Shown in pieces: positions 17,873-27,120 of a DNA stretch of 64,000 bases (position 1 is its first letter; each line of letters begins with the position of its first letter). The stretch is from Stenotrophomonas rhizophila (GTDB lineage Bacteria > Pseudomonadota > Gammaproteobacteria > Xanthomonadales > Xanthomonadaceae). A program made the translations under genes and the position numbers. Location of the stretch: contig NZ_CP016294.1 in assembly GCF_001704155.1 (NCBI RefSeq), positions 1,299,501 to 1,363,500 on the forward strand. The letters run 5' to 3'. The notes beneath the pieces were generated by a model. It was not told the DNA's origin, searched no databases, and was given only the letters and a program-made list of their open reading frames with translations.

Positions 17873-17903
17873 GGGCGGAGCCGCAAGGTTCCGCCCTTTT
17901 TTT
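17873..17903 (+). terminator. Rho-independent terminator of the GH13 gene
   Basis: GGGCGGAGCC, loop GCAA, GGTTCCGCCC (one mismatch) is followed by seven T, 25 bases after the stop. Confidence 0.88.
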
Positions 17904-17933
17904 CTTCGATCAGGTTCATCGCGAGCGTTGAGG

Positions 17934-18039
17934 GCCCCGCCGCGGCCGGCAGGCCCCTGTGCAAATGTCCCCCGGCGGTCGCCCTGCGGCGACGGCCTCC
18001 TCCTTTACTTTGCCAGAAGCCTGCCGGCCGCGGCGGGGC
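17934..18039. repeat. Long perfect inverted repeat with nested hairpin
   Basis: Two 21-bp arms, 17934-17954 and 18019-18039, are exact reverse complements. The 64 bases between them hold a second stem, GTCGCC-CTGC-GGCGAC. The element lies between two opposed terminators and encodes no ORF. It could be a mobile palindromic element or a structured RNA. Confidence 0.7.
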
Positions 18040-18053
18040 TCGGCTTGCGGCAC

Positions 18054-18082
18054 GAAAAAACCCGCTGCTCGCGCAGCGGGTT
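18054..18082 (-). terminator. Rho-independent terminator of the TonB receptor gene
   Basis: On the minus strand AACCCGCTGC, loop GCGA and GCAGCGGGTT run into a T-rich tract (TTTTTT), about 25 bases after the receptor stop. Confidence 0.88.
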
Positions 18083-18107
18083 CTTCGTTCGTGCTACTAC
18101 GCCTGGG

Positions 18108-20858
18108 TCAGAACTTGTAGTTCACACCCAGCATGTAGGTACGGCCCCACTCGATGTACTCCAGCGGGCGATCCTTGGTGCCGGCGTAGGTGCGGTACGG
18201 CTCGTTGGTCAGGTTGCTTCCCTGCAGCAGCAAGGTCAGGCCGTGCAGCGCGCTGTCGTCGGCGAAGGTGTAGCTGATCTGCGCGTCGGTCACGTTCTCG
18301 CCCACCACGTAGCGCAGCGTGCGGTTGCCGTTGAAGTTGCCGATTTCACCGATGAAGTCCGAACGACGGCGCTGGCTCACGCGCGCTTCGAAGCCATTGC
18401 GCTCGTAATAGGCGGTGAAGTTGTACACGCGCTCGGACAGGCCCGGCAGACTGATCGGATCGGTGCCCACGCTGGACGCGCTTTCCGGGTCCAGGATCTT
18501 GATGTCGCTGTCATTGAAGGTCGCGCTGGCCTGCACGCCGAAGCCACGCAGCGGTTCGGCCAGCATTTCCAGCGGGAACGACGCGGTCAGCTCCAGGCCA
18601 CGCAGGGTGCCGCCTTCGCCGTTCTGCGGTGCGGAGAAGGTGCCCGTGGTCTGCAGCGGGGCGGTCATGCCCGGCGGGATGACGTAGCTGGCCAGCAGGT
18701 CGCTGAAGTCGTAGTCGTCCACCGACTGGGTGTAGACGTAGCTCTTCAGGTCCTTGTAGAAGATCGCTGCCGCCACATACGCCTTCTCACCGAAGTACTT
18801 CTCGTACGACAGGTCGATCGCGTTGGCGCGCCACGGATCCAGCAGCGGGTTGCCGCCACTGCCGCCCGGCTTGCCGGTGGCCGTATCCACGCCGAACTCC
18901 AGGCCGGCGCGCATCTGGTCCACGCGCGGGCGCGCGACCTGCTTGGCCACCGCGAAGCGCAGGGTCTGCTGGTGCGGGAACAGGAAGGCCAGGTTCAAGC
19001 TCGGCAGCCAGTCGGTGTACTTCTTGCCTTCGTCGATCGGCAGCACTTCCTGGCCGGCCGGGCGCGAGCGGTCGAAGTAGTTCGACTGCGAGCTCTGGTC
19101 GGTGGTGATCATCTGCACACCGATGTTGCCGCGCACGCCCACGTCACCGATGTCGGTGTTGATGTTGGCGCGCACCCAGGCCGTGGTGGTCTTTTCCTGC
19201 ACCACCCACGACTTGGGAATCAGGTAATCCAGGTTGGTGACCGGGTTGAACGTCATGTAGCGGTCGACGGCCGCCGGCACGTTCCACGCCGGGATGTAGC
19301 CGATGCCGGCAAAGCCCAGGTTGACCGGGGCGTACTGCAGGTCGCCGGCGACGTTGGCGTCGCCCTGCGCGCCGAGCAGGATGTTGCCTTCGGCCTGGGT
19401 CTTTTCCTTGCGGCGGTCGGCGTAGTTGACGCCCACGTCCACGTCCTGGAACCACGACAGCGCTTCGGGCATGTTGAACGTGCCCTGCAGTCGCGCGCCC
19501 TTCAGGCGGTCTTCCACCTGCGGCACCTTGCCGTAGCCGGAGCCGTAGATGGTGTTGGTCAGGTACAGCGCTTCAGGGTTGGAGTAGTCCAGGCCCGGGC
19601 GGATCTGCGAGAAGCCATCCGGGTTGATGGTCAGCCCGATGGTGTCCAGCTGCGGCATCGGGGTGAGCTGCAGGTTGTTCTCCAGGTTCAGCTCATCGCG
19701 GGTGGCCTTGGAGTAGTTCACATCGGCGGTAAGCTTGAAGCTGTCGAAGGTCAGCTCGTTGTTCCAGCCGAACGCGTCGATCTTGTCTTCGCGCTTGTTG
19801 TACATGCCGCGCACCAGCGGGTACACGCCGCTGGCGGTGCCGCCGGTGAAGGTGCCGTTGCCGTTCACCTGCGGATTGGTGATCAACAGGCCCGGGGTGT
19901 AGCCGCCGTTGTAGTTGCTGAGGTTGACCTCGAACTGGTTGGCGGTGTCGATCTGCTCGGCCTTGGTGTGGAACATGTCCAGCGTGCTGGTCCACACGTT
20001 CGACGGGCGGAACTGCACGGTGGCCATGTAGCCGTCACGCTTGGCGTTGCCGGTACGGCGCAGCGCCTTGATGCCGTCGGAGAACGCGGTGCCCGGTGCC
20101 ACGCCGGGGCGGTTGCCCTGGTCGGTCTGCTCGGTGGTCCACGGCTCGTACAGGCCCACCTGGTTTTCCTGGATCGGGTTGTCGCTGTGCGCGTAGCCCA
20201 GCGCGATGCCCCAGGTGTTGTCGGCGAACTGGTCGATGTAGCTGGCGCTGAAGCGGTTGCCGAACGCATCCACGTTGGCGGCCTTGCCCAGCGAGTTCTT
20301 CGAATAGCGGCCGCTGAGCGCGATCACGCGCTCGCCGAACGCCAGCGGGCGCACGGTCTGCATGTCGATGGTGCCCGACAGGCCCTGGCCGACCAGCGCC
20401 GCATCTGGGGTCTTGTACACGGTCACGCCGTTGACCAGTTCGGACGGGTACTGGTCGAACTCCACGCTGCGGTTGTCGCCGGTGCTGACCACTTCACGCC
20501 CGTTGAGCAGGGTGGTGGCGAAGTCGGGCGACAGGCCGCGCACGCTGATCACCTGGGCACGGCCGGCCACACGCTGGGCGGCCAGGCCGGGCAGGCGGGC
20601 CAGCGATTCGGCGATGCTCACATCCGGCAGCTTGCCGATGTCTTCGGCCGAGATCACCTCGACCACCGAGGTGGCGTCCTGCTTGATCGCAATGGCGTTT
20701 TCGATGCCGCGGCGGATGCCGGTGACCTGGACGGTATCCAGGTCGGTGGCGGCGTTACCAGCCGGCGGTGCGGTGGTGGTGGACTGCGCCAACGCCAATG
20801 ACGGCGTCAGGGCGACGGCCAGCGCGATACTCAGCGCGCTGCGCTTGCGATTCAACAT
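18108..20858 (-). CDS. TonB-dependent receptor (maltodextrin-type, Xanthomonas/Caulobacter family)
   Basis: This 916-residue outer-membrane receptor has a signal peptide (to about residue 25), a TonB-box-like region near LDTVQVTGIRRGIENA, a plug domain (GKLPDVSIAESLARLPG, then the segment around VISVRGLSPDFATTLLNG) and a 22-strand barrel ending in GVNYKF. There is no N-terminal STN signalling domain. The family is that of Caulobacter MalA and xanthomonad sucrose or maltodextrin receptors. A GGGAGGGG ribosome site fixes the start, and a maltodextrin-type operator lies 131 bases upstream. The neighbouring glycosidases suggest oligo-alpha-glucosides as ligands, an inference from context. Confidence 0.9.
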   Translation of the reverse strand: MLNRKRSALSIALAVALTPSLALAQSTTTAPPAGNAATDLDTVQVTGIRRGIENAIAIKQDATSVVEVISAEDIGKLPDVSIAESLARLPGLAAQRVAGRAQVISVRGLSPDFATTLLNGREVVSTGDNRSVEFDQYPSELVNGVTVYKTPDAALVGQGLSGTIDMQTVRPLAFGERVIALSGRYSKNSLGKAANVDAFGNRFSASYIDQFADNTWGIALGYAHSDNPIQENQVGLYEPWTTEQTDQGNRPGVAPGTAFSDGIKALRRTGNAKRDGYMATVQFRPSNVWTSTLDMFHTKAEQIDTANQFEVNLSNYNGGYTPGLLITNPQVNGNGTFTGGTASGVYPLVRGMYNKREDKIDAFGWNNELTFDSFKLTADVNYSKATRDELNLENNLQLTPMPQLDTIGLTINPDGFSQIRPGLDYSNPEALYLTNTIYGSGYGKVPQVEDRLKGARLQGTFNMPEALSWFQDVDVGVNYADRRKEKTQAEGNILLGAQGDANVAGDLQYAPVNLGFAGIGYIPAWNVPAAVDRYMTFNPVTNLDYLIPKSWVVQEKTTTAWVRANINTDIGDVGVRGNIGVQMITTDQSSQSNYFDRSRPAGQEVLPIDEGKKYTDWLPSLNLAFLFPHQQTLRFAVAKQVARPRVDQMRAGLEFGVDTATGKPGGSGGNPLLDPWRANAIDLSYEKYFGEKAYVAAAIFYKDLKSYVYTQSVDDYDFSDLLASYVIPPGMTAPLQTTGTFSAPQNGEGGTLRGLELTASFPLEMLAEPLRGFGVQASATFNDSDIKILDPESASSVGTDPISLPGLSERVYNFTAYYERNGFEARVSQRRRSDFIGEIGNFNGNRTLRYVVGENVTDAQISYTFADDSALHGLTLLLQGSNLTNEPYRTYAGTKDRPLEYIEWGRTYMLGVNYKF

Positions 20859-20988
20859 TTTCCCCTCCCAGGCAATGTTGCCAAACTCATGTTGTGATCA
20901 ACGGCGATGCGTTGCCGCAGGTGTCATGGCGCGGTGGCCGTTGACTGCGTGGCTATGGTAGGCAGCGCGCCTTCGGCGTGAATCACCC

Positions 20989-21002
20989 TGCATACGTATT
21001 CA
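20989..21002. promoter_or_regulatory. Maltodextrin-type operator, copy 2
   Basis: TGCATACGTATTCA, the reverse complement of the other two copies, lies upstream of the TonB receptor gene in its direction of transcription. Confidence 0.75.
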
Positions 21003-21038
21003 ATGAAAATGCGGGATTATGGAACCGGTTTCAGCGGC

Positions 21039-21063
21039 GGCACGACCAACGGTCGTGCCCTAC
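21039..21063 (-). repeat. SMAG/REP-like element
   Basis: On the minus strand it reads GTAG, GGCACGACC, GTT, GGTCGTGCC, a perfect 9-bp stem. It lies between the receptor operator and the end of the GH97 gene. Confidence 0.9.
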
Positions 21064-21082
21064 CGGGGCATTGACGCCCGCG

Positions 21083-21107
21083 GTAGGTAACGACCGCTGG
21101 TCGTTAC
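21083..21107 (+). repeat. SMAG/REP-like element
   Basis: GTAG, GTAACGACC, loop GCT, GGTCGTTAC, a perfect 9-bp stem ending five bases before the GH97 stop. It forms a heads-inward pair with the element at 21039 and may serve as the 3' end structure of the GH97 mRNA. Confidence 0.88.
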
Positions 21108-21111
21108 GGCT

Positions 21112-23178
21112 TCACAACGGGGTGAACCGGATGGCTTGGCCGCCACCGGGCGCCAGCACGATAGTCAGGGTGTCAGCGCTGGTGACCTGGCGGGTTTCGC
21201 GCATGAACGCGAACGGATTGGACTGATAATCCGCACCCTCCCCATCGCGGTAGATCTCGGCGCGGTAGCGCACGCCGGGCTCCAGGAACGACAGCGGTAC
21301 CGGCAGCGAACGCCCATGCTCATCGGTGATGCTGCCCAGGAACCAATCGCGGCTGTGGCGATCCTTGCGCGCGATGGTCACGTAGTCGCCCACCTCGCCA
21401 TCGAGCACGCGGGTGTCGTCCCAGTCCACGGCCACATCCTCGATGAAGCGGAACGCCTCGCGGTGCTGTTCATAATGTTCGGGCAGGTCGGCGGCCATCT
21501 GGATCGGGCTGTAGATCACTACGTACAGCGCCAGCTGGCGGGCCAGCGTGCTGGGAATGGCCTGGCCGTGGCGGCCCTTCAGGCTGAGGATGCCCGGGGT
21601 GTAATCCATCGGCCCGGACAGCAGCCGGGTGAACACCAGGTTGACCTCGTGTTCGGGCGGGTTCGGCGGCTGGCCCCAGGCGTTGTACTCCATGCCGCGT
21701 GCGCCTTCGCGCGAGATCCAGTTCGGATAGGTGCGGCGCAGCCCGGTGTCCTTGATTGGTTCGTGCGGATTCACCGCGATGTGCCGCTTGGCCGCTTCCT
21801 GCACCACCTTCAGGTGATGGCGGGCCATGAACTGGCCGTCGTGCCACTCGCGCCACACGGGGCCGCCGGCCGGATTGCGCCGATCCACCTGGCCGTCGTC
21901 GCAGACATAGCCGCTCTTGAACGAATCCACGCCCAGCCGCGCATACAGGTCCAGGGCCGCGCCCAGCTGGTCTTCGTAGTGCTCGATCGCGCAGCCGGTT
22001 TCGTGGTGGCCGATCAGGTGCACGCCTTTCTTCGCGCCGTAGGCCGACAGCGCCTCGATGTCGAAGTCCGGGGTGGCGCGGGTGAAATCGAAGTCGTAGC
22101 CGTTGCCGACCCAGTTGCCATCCCAGCCCGGGTTCCAGCCTTCCACCAGCACGCCCCGGAAACCGTGTCTGGCGGCGAAGTCGATCACTTTCTTCGTCTT
22201 CGCCGTGGTCGCCGCATGCTTCGGCCCGGTCGCCCAGCTTTCCTGGTCCAGGTGCATCGACCACCACACGCCCAGGTATTTGGACGGCTTCACCCAGCTC
22301 ACATCGCCCAGTGCGTTGGGTTCGTTGAGGTTGAGGATCAGGTTGGATTCCACCAGCCCGCCGGCGGTGTCGCTGATCTGCAGCGTGCGCCAGGGCGTAT
22401 CGAAGGGCAGGGTGCGGCGCACCTTCCAGCCTTCGGCCGACGGGGACAGCTGGGCGCGCAGGCGCTGGCCCTCGGTGCGCCGCAGCCACATGCCGGCGTA
22501 ATCGACCAGTGCCGCCTCGTGGATCGCCACGTGCAGGCCGTCCTGGCTGCGCAGGGTGAGCGGGGTATGGGCCAGCGGCACCTGGTCCAACGGCGTGCGC
22601 TGGTACAGGTACTCGTAGTGGATGGGCTCGCCAGCGGGGATCCACCAGGCGGTGGATGGCGGGGCGATCGCGAACTCGGTCAGCTCGTCATCGATGATCG
22701 CCTCGCGCAGGCCCGGCTGCTGCGGGAAGTGGTAGCGGAAGCCCAGGCCGTCGTCGTAGACGCGGAACACCACGTCCAGTCGGCGCTTGGCACCGCTCCG
22801 CTCGCCCAGGTGCACAGTGACTTCGTTGTAGTGGTTGCGCACGCTGCGGCGCTCGCCCCAGGGTTGTTCCCAGGTGTCATCGACACGGCGCGTTTCCTGC
22901 CCGAGCACCGCCAGGTCGCGGTCCAGGCGGCCGTCGCGCAGCTGGAAGCCCAGTTTTGATTCGGCCACCACGGTCTGGCCGAGGCGCTCGACCCGGTAAC
23001 TCGGGTTGCCGCCATCCAGCTGCAGCGACACCTTCAGAATGTCGCCCGGTGAGCTGGCGCTGGCCACCGTGACCGGTTCAGCGTGTGCGGCGGTGGTGCA
23101 GACCAGCAACGACAGTGCCAGCCAGGCCAGCGGGCGGGGCGCGGCAACAGCGCGCAACAACGGCAACTCCAGTGGCAT
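21112..23178 (-). CDS. GH97 family alpha-glucosidase (SusB-like)
   Basis: This 688-residue exported glycoside hydrolase has a signal peptide ending near AHA-EPV. Its GH97 features are the N-terminal beta-sandwich (VYDDGLGFRYHFPQQPG), the TIM-barrel segments YLGVWWSMHLDQESW and GVLVEGWNPGWDGNW, the nucleophile-region match DSFKSGYVCDDGQ, and NPHEPIKDTGLRRTYPNW followed by LLSGPMDYTPGI. SusB of Bacteroides, an inverting alpha-glucosidase, has a closely similar HEP block. It would cleave malto-oligosaccharides in the periplasm after entry through the TonB receptor. The start follows a GGGAGGGG site. A likely -10 box (TATAGT) lies at 23212-23217, near the third operator copy. Confidence 0.9.
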   Translation of the reverse strand: MPLELPLLRAVAAPRPLAWLALSLLVCTTAAHAEPVTVASASSPGDILKVSLQLDGGNPSYRVERLGQTVVAESKLGFQLRDGRLDRDLAVLGQETRRVDDTWEQPWGERRSVRNHYNEVTVHLGERSGAKRRLDVVFRVYDDGLGFRYHFPQQPGLREAIIDDELTEFAIAPPSTAWWIPAGEPIHYEYLYQRTPLDQVPLAHTPLTLRSQDGLHVAIHEAALVDYAGMWLRRTEGQRLRAQLSPSAEGWKVRRTLPFDTPWRTLQISDTAGGLVESNLILNLNEPNALGDVSWVKPSKYLGVWWSMHLDQESWATGPKHAATTAKTKKVIDFAARHGFRGVLVEGWNPGWDGNWVGNGYDFDFTRATPDFDIEALSAYGAKKGVHLIGHHETGCAIEHYEDQLGAALDLYARLGVDSFKSGYVCDDGQVDRRNPAGGPVWREWHDGQFMARHHLKVVQEAAKRHIAVNPHEPIKDTGLRRTYPNWISREGARGMEYNAWGQPPNPPEHEVNLVFTRLLSGPMDYTPGILSLKGRHGQAIPSTLARQLALYVVIYSPIQMAADLPEHYEQHREAFRFIEDVAVDWDDTRVLDGEVGDYVTIARKDRHSRDWFLGSITDEHGRSLPVPLSFLEPGVRYRAEIYRDGEGADYQSNPFAFMRETRQVTSADTLTIVLAPGGGQAIRFTPL

Positions 23179-23251
23179 TTCCCCTCCCAGGGCAGCGCAT
23201 ATCTGCCCCGGACTATAGCCACGCCTGCCGCGGACTCACCGCGCCACGCCA

Positions 23252-23265
23252 TGAATACGTATGCA
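23252..23265. promoter_or_regulatory. Maltodextrin-type operator, copy 3
   Basis: TGAATACGTATGCA lies in the divergent region between the GH97 gene (start 23178) and the six-hairpin glycosidase operon (start 23435), so it could control both. Confidence 0.75.
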
Positions 23266-23434
23266 AGCGGGCACGTATATCGCCTGTGCAGTGCGACGGG
23301 CGACGGTCGTCGCCTACCATGCAGGCAGGCACCCTGGGAGGGGGCCGCGACGACAGCGCCCCGGCGCTGGCGAACCATACCGCGTGCAAGAAGGGAGGAA
23401 GGCCGACGGGCGCAAGCCGGTCCGCCGCTTTTCG

Positions 23435-25636
23435 ATGCTGAAAACGATCTGCCTGACCGCTGCCCTCGGGGCGGCGCTGGTATCCACCGCTACGGCGGCG
23501 GACCTGACTTTCGATGGCCGCACCGCGCGCGCCACCGCCGCTGCCGACGGCAGCTTCCAGCTGCTGGCCGATGGCAAGCCGGTGGCGATTGCCGCCCAGC
23601 CGATGCGCAGCCGCACCGACAGCGTGATGTTCGATGCGCTGTTCGCGCTGGCCCAGCAGGACATGGCCGCCGACCGCGTGGATGCAATCCGCGACCCGGC
23701 CTTCAATTTCGGCAACCCGGTGGACTGCGAGTGCTTCCAGACCGGCGAGCGCTGGCCGTACGTGTGGACGCGCGATGTGAGTTTCGCCGCCGACCTGGCG
23801 CTGGCCCGGCTGGAGCCGATCCGCACCCGCCAGTCCCTGCAGTTCAAGCTGTCCAAGGCACGCGACGGCGTCACCCCCGGCCTGTTCGTGGCCCAGGACA
23901 CCGGGTCCGGCGGCAGCTGGCCGATCAGCAGCGACCGCGTGGTGTGGTTCCTGGCCGCACGCGACCTGCACGACAATTCCAGCTTCATGACCGAGACCTG
24001 GCAGGCCCTGCAGGCCACCCTGGCGCAGGACCGCGCGATGGTGTTCGATGCGCGCACGGGGCTGTACCGCGGCGAGACCTCGTTCCTGGACTGGCGCGAG
24101 CAGACCTACCCGGACTGGACCCGCAACGACGTGCGCTTCATTGGCGACTCCTTCGCGCTGTCCACCAACGTGCTGCACTACCAGGCGCTGCGCCTGGCCG
24201 AGAAGTACGCCCGTGAACTCGGCGACGCCCGCGCCAGCGAGTACGCGGCCTGGGCCGACGCGCTGGCCACGCAGATCGACGCGCGCTTCTGGCGCGAAGA
24301 CGCCGGCATGTACATGAGCTACATCGGCGAAGCCGCACACCCGGTGCCGTATGCCAAGTACGACCTGCTGGGCATCTCGCTGGGCGTGCTGGCCGAGGTG
24401 TTCCCGGCCGAGCGTGCCCGCCGCTCGCTGGCCAACTACCCGTACGTGGAAGGCGGCAGCCCGGTGGTGTGGCCGCAGGAAGCGCAGCAGCCGATCTACC
24501 ACAACCGGGCGGTGTGGCCGTTCGTCAGCGCCTACTCGCTGCGCGCGGCACGCAAGGTGGATGATGCCACCCGCATCCAGAGCGAGATCGAATCGCTGAT
24601 GCGCGGCAGCGCGCTGGCCGGTTCGAACATGGAAAATTACGAGATGCGCACGCTCGCCGTGCACGTCGACGAGGGCCCGTTGAGCGGCCCGGTGGTCAAC
24701 TCACCGCGCCAGCTGTGGTCGGTAGCCGGCCACCTCTCGATGGTGCTCGAAGGCGTGTTCGGCGTGGAAGCCGACGGCACGGTCGCGCCCAAGCTGCCGG
24801 TGGCGCTGGTACCGCAGCTGTTCGGCAAGCGCAACAGCATCGAGCTCGACACCGGCAGCACCCGCTACATCCTCAAGCGCCCCCGCACCCTCGACGGCGA
24901 CCTGCTCGTAGCAAAGAAGATCGAGCGCAAGGGCAACACCGTAACCGTCCAGCTCGAACCGCGTAGGGGCACGCCACGCGTGTCCGTTTTCCGCGCAGAC
25001 CCGGCAAACCCCAACGCCTTCGCCCCCGCCACCCCCGCCGCACCGACAGCGCAGAAGCGCGGCAACACCTGGACGATCGCCATCCCCGCCCACCACCAGC
25101 TCTGGCAGGACGGCATCGCAGTGGGCAGCTCCGCCACCCACACCGTCACCAACGACGGCCACCAGCACTGCCTGAGCCTCACCCGTCGCGAAGGCGCCCT
25201 TGAGTCGCTGCACAGCCCGATGACCTGCATCGGCCCACAGCAACGCCTGCCCGGGGCAGACCAGTGGGCCTGGAACGCCGCCACGCCCACCCGCGTACGC
25301 ATCCGCCTGCACTACGACAACCCCAACGGCCCGATCAACACCGGCGTCACCGCTGCCGTCAAGCAGCTGGCCGTGCACTGCACGGGGCAACCGGTCCAGC
25401 GCGCCACGATCGTGATGCCGCACAGCATCGGCCCGCAGGAGTCCACCGCCGTCGAATTCGACCTGCCCAAGGGCAGCTGCCGTTTCACCCTGGAACCTGG
25501 CTTCAACATGAGCGCACTGGAACACTTCGCCCAGTACAACGGTGGCAAGGGCGGCCGCGACGGCGTGCTCAACGCGGCCAACGTCCGGGCGCTGCTGGTC
25601 GCACCGGTGGCCGGCAACGCGGAGGCCACCCGATGA
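23435..25636 (+). CDS. Exported six-hairpin (alpha/alpha)6 glycosidase
   Basis: The predicted product has 733 residues with a signal peptide (MLKTICLTAALGAALVSTA). The central region reads like an (alpha/alpha)6 barrel: RWPYVWTRDVSFAADL (WTRD at 111-114), WPISSDRVVWFLAARDL, ETSFLDWREQTYPDW and GGSPVVWPQEAQQPIYHNRAVWPFV. A beta-rich C-terminal domain follows. This resembles GH15/GH63-type enzymes that remove glucose from oligosaccharides, but the exact family is uncertain. The start was chosen for its signal peptide; a longer frame from 23261 looks non-coding. It overlaps the permease gene by an ATGA, so translation is coupled. Confidence 0.75.
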   Translation: MLKTICLTAALGAALVSTATAADLTFDGRTARATAAADGSFQLLADGKPVAIAAQPMRSRTDSVMFDALFALAQQDMAADRVDAIRDPAFNFGNPVDCECFQTGERWPYVWTRDVSFAADLALARLEPIRTRQSLQFKLSKARDGVTPGLFVAQDTGSGGSWPISSDRVVWFLAARDLHDNSSFMTETWQALQATLAQDRAMVFDARTGLYRGETSFLDWREQTYPDWTRNDVRFIGDSFALSTNVLHYQALRLAEKYARELGDARASEYAAWADALATQIDARFWREDAGMYMSYIGEAAHPVPYAKYDLLGISLGVLAEVFPAERARRSLANYPYVEGGSPVVWPQEAQQPIYHNRAVWPFVSAYSLRAARKVDDATRIQSEIESLMRGSALAGSNMENYEMRTLAVHVDEGPLSGPVVNSPRQLWSVAGHLSMVLEGVFGVEADGTVAPKLPVALVPQLFGKRNSIELDTGSTRYILKRPRTLDGDLLVAKKIERKGNTVTVQLEPRRGTPRVSVFRADPANPNAFAPATPAAPTAQKRGNTWTIAIPAHHQLWQDGIAVGSSATHTVTNDGHQHCLSLTRREGALESLHSPMTCIGPQQRLPGADQWAWNAATPTRVRIRLHYDNPNGPINTGVTAAVKQLAVHCTGQPVQRATIVMPHSIGPQESTAVEFDLPKGSCRFTLEPGFNMSALEHFAQYNGGKGGRDGVLNAANVRALLVAPVAGNAEATR

Positions 25637-27120
25637 GCCGCACCGCCAAGCCTACCCTGTCGTTCTGGCAGATCTGGAACATGTGCTTCGGCTTCCTCGG
25701 CATCCAGTTCGGGTTTGCCCTGCAGAACGCCAACGCCAGCCGCATCTTCGAAACGCTGGGCGCGCCGATGGACGCCGTGCCCGGGCTGTGGATCGCCGCA
25801 CCGCTGACCGGGCTGCTGGTGCAGCCGATCATCGGCTACCTGTCCGACCGCACCTGGACCCGCTGGGGCCGCCGCCGCCCGTACTTCATGATCGGCGCGG
25901 TGTTCACCACGCTGGCCCTGCTGGTGATGCCGAACTCGCCCACGCTGTGGATCGCAGCGGGCACGCTGTGGGTGCTGGATGCCTCGATCAACGTCTCGAT
26001 GGAGCCGTTCCGCGCGTTCGTCGGCGACAAGCTGGCCCCGCGCCAGCGCCCGACCGGCTACGCAATGCAGAGCTTCTTCATTGGCGTAGGCGCCATCGTG
26101 GCCAGCTTCCTGCCGTTCATCCTGGCGCACTTCGGCGTAGCCAATACCGCTGCCGCCGGCGAAGTGCCGCCGACCGTGCGCTATGCGTTCTACTTCGGCG
26201 CGGTGGTGCTGCTGGCCTCGATCGCCTGGACGGTGTTCAGCACCCGCGAATATTCCCCGACCGAGCTGGCCAGCTTCGATGATGCCGAGCCGCCGGCCGT
26301 GCACCAGTCCGCGCCTGTCGCCGGGCCGCCGCCGATGCTGCAGATCGGCGGCTGGATCGCGCTCGGCCTGGCGCTGGCCGCGGCGATCGCCTGGCGCAAC
26401 GGCGACAAGATGCTCTACGTGCTGGCCGGGCTGTGCATCGCCTACGGCCTGCTGCTTGGCGTGGCGCGGCTGCTGCCGGGCCCGCACATGCTGGCCGTCA
26501 TCGTCGATGACCTGCGCAGCATGCCGCGCACCATGCGCCGCTTGGCGTGGGTGCAGTTCTTCTCGTGGTTTGCGCTCTTCGCGATGTGGATCTATACCAC
26601 TGCCGCGGTGGCCGGTACCCATTTCGGCTCTACCGATCCGGCGTCGGCCGCCTATAACGAGGGCGCCAACTGGGTGGGCGTGCTGTTCGGCGCGTACAAC
26701 GGCTTTGCCGCACTCGCCGCGCTGTTGATTCCGCTGATGGTGCGGGTGATGGGCCTGCGCCTGAGCCACCTGGTCAACCTGTGGTTGGGCGGCCTGGGGT
26801 TGATCTCGCTGATGCTGATCGACGACCCGAAGTGGCTGCTGCTGTCGATGGTCGGGGTCGGTTTCGCCTGGGCCTCGATCCTGTCGCTGCCGTATGCACT
26901 GCTGTCTGACAGCGTGCCGGCGGCCAAGATGGGCGTGTACATGGGCCTGTTCAATTTCTTCATCGTCATCCCGCAGCTGGTCGCGGCCAGCGCGCTGGGC
27001 TTCATGCTGCGCCTGTGGCTGGGCGGCAACCCGATGCACGTGCTGGCGCTGGGTGGCGTCAGCCTGTTGATCGCCGGGTTGTGCGTGCTGCGGGTGCCGT
27101 CCCACCAGGAGGTTGTCTGA
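25633..27120 (+). CDS. GPH/MFS-type sugar permease (maltose transporter-like)
   Basis: This 495-residue inner-membrane transporter has about twelve hydrophobic helices. The GPH-like signature includes FGFLGIQFGFALQNANASRIF and the cytoplasmic loop GYLSDRTWTRWGRRRPYFM, as in maltose and sucrose permeases of xanthomonads and Caulobacter (MalY type). It would carry maltose or glucosides from periplasm to cytosol, where the XgtA-like enzyme acts. Its ATG overlaps the upstream stop (ATGA), and its own stop overlaps the next start (TGATG), so three genes are translationally coupled. There is a long central loop near residues 215-240. Confidence 0.9.
   Translation: MSRTAKPTLSFWQIWNMCFGFLGIQFGFALQNANASRIFETLGAPMDAVPGLWIAAPLTGLLVQPIIGYLSDRTWTRWGRRRPYFMIGAVFTTLALLVMPNSPTLWIAAGTLWVLDASINVSMEPFRAFVGDKLAPRQRPTGYAMQSFFIGVGAIVASFLPFILAHFGVANTAAAGEVPPTVRYAFYFGAVVLLASIAWTVFSTREYSPTELASFDDAEPPAVHQSAPVAGPPPMLQIGGWIALGLALAAAIAWRNGDKMLYVLAGLCIAYGLLLGVARLLPGPHMLAVIVDDLRSMPRTMRRLAWVQFFSWFALFAMWIYTTAAVAGTHFGSTDPASAAYNEGANWVGVLFGAYNGFAALAALLIPLMVRVMGLRLSHLVNLWLGGLGLISLMLIDDPKWLLLSMVGVGFAWASILSLPYALLSDSVPAAKMGVYMGLFNFFIVIPQLVAASALGFMLRLWLGGNPMHVLALGGVSLLIAGLCVLRVPSHQEVV

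Noticed and set aside
23298..23317. A GTAG-headed partial palindrome (minus strand) near the third maltodextrin operator
   Set aside because: The stem is only about six pairs with a four-base centre, shorter than all other elements, so it was not listed as SMAG.
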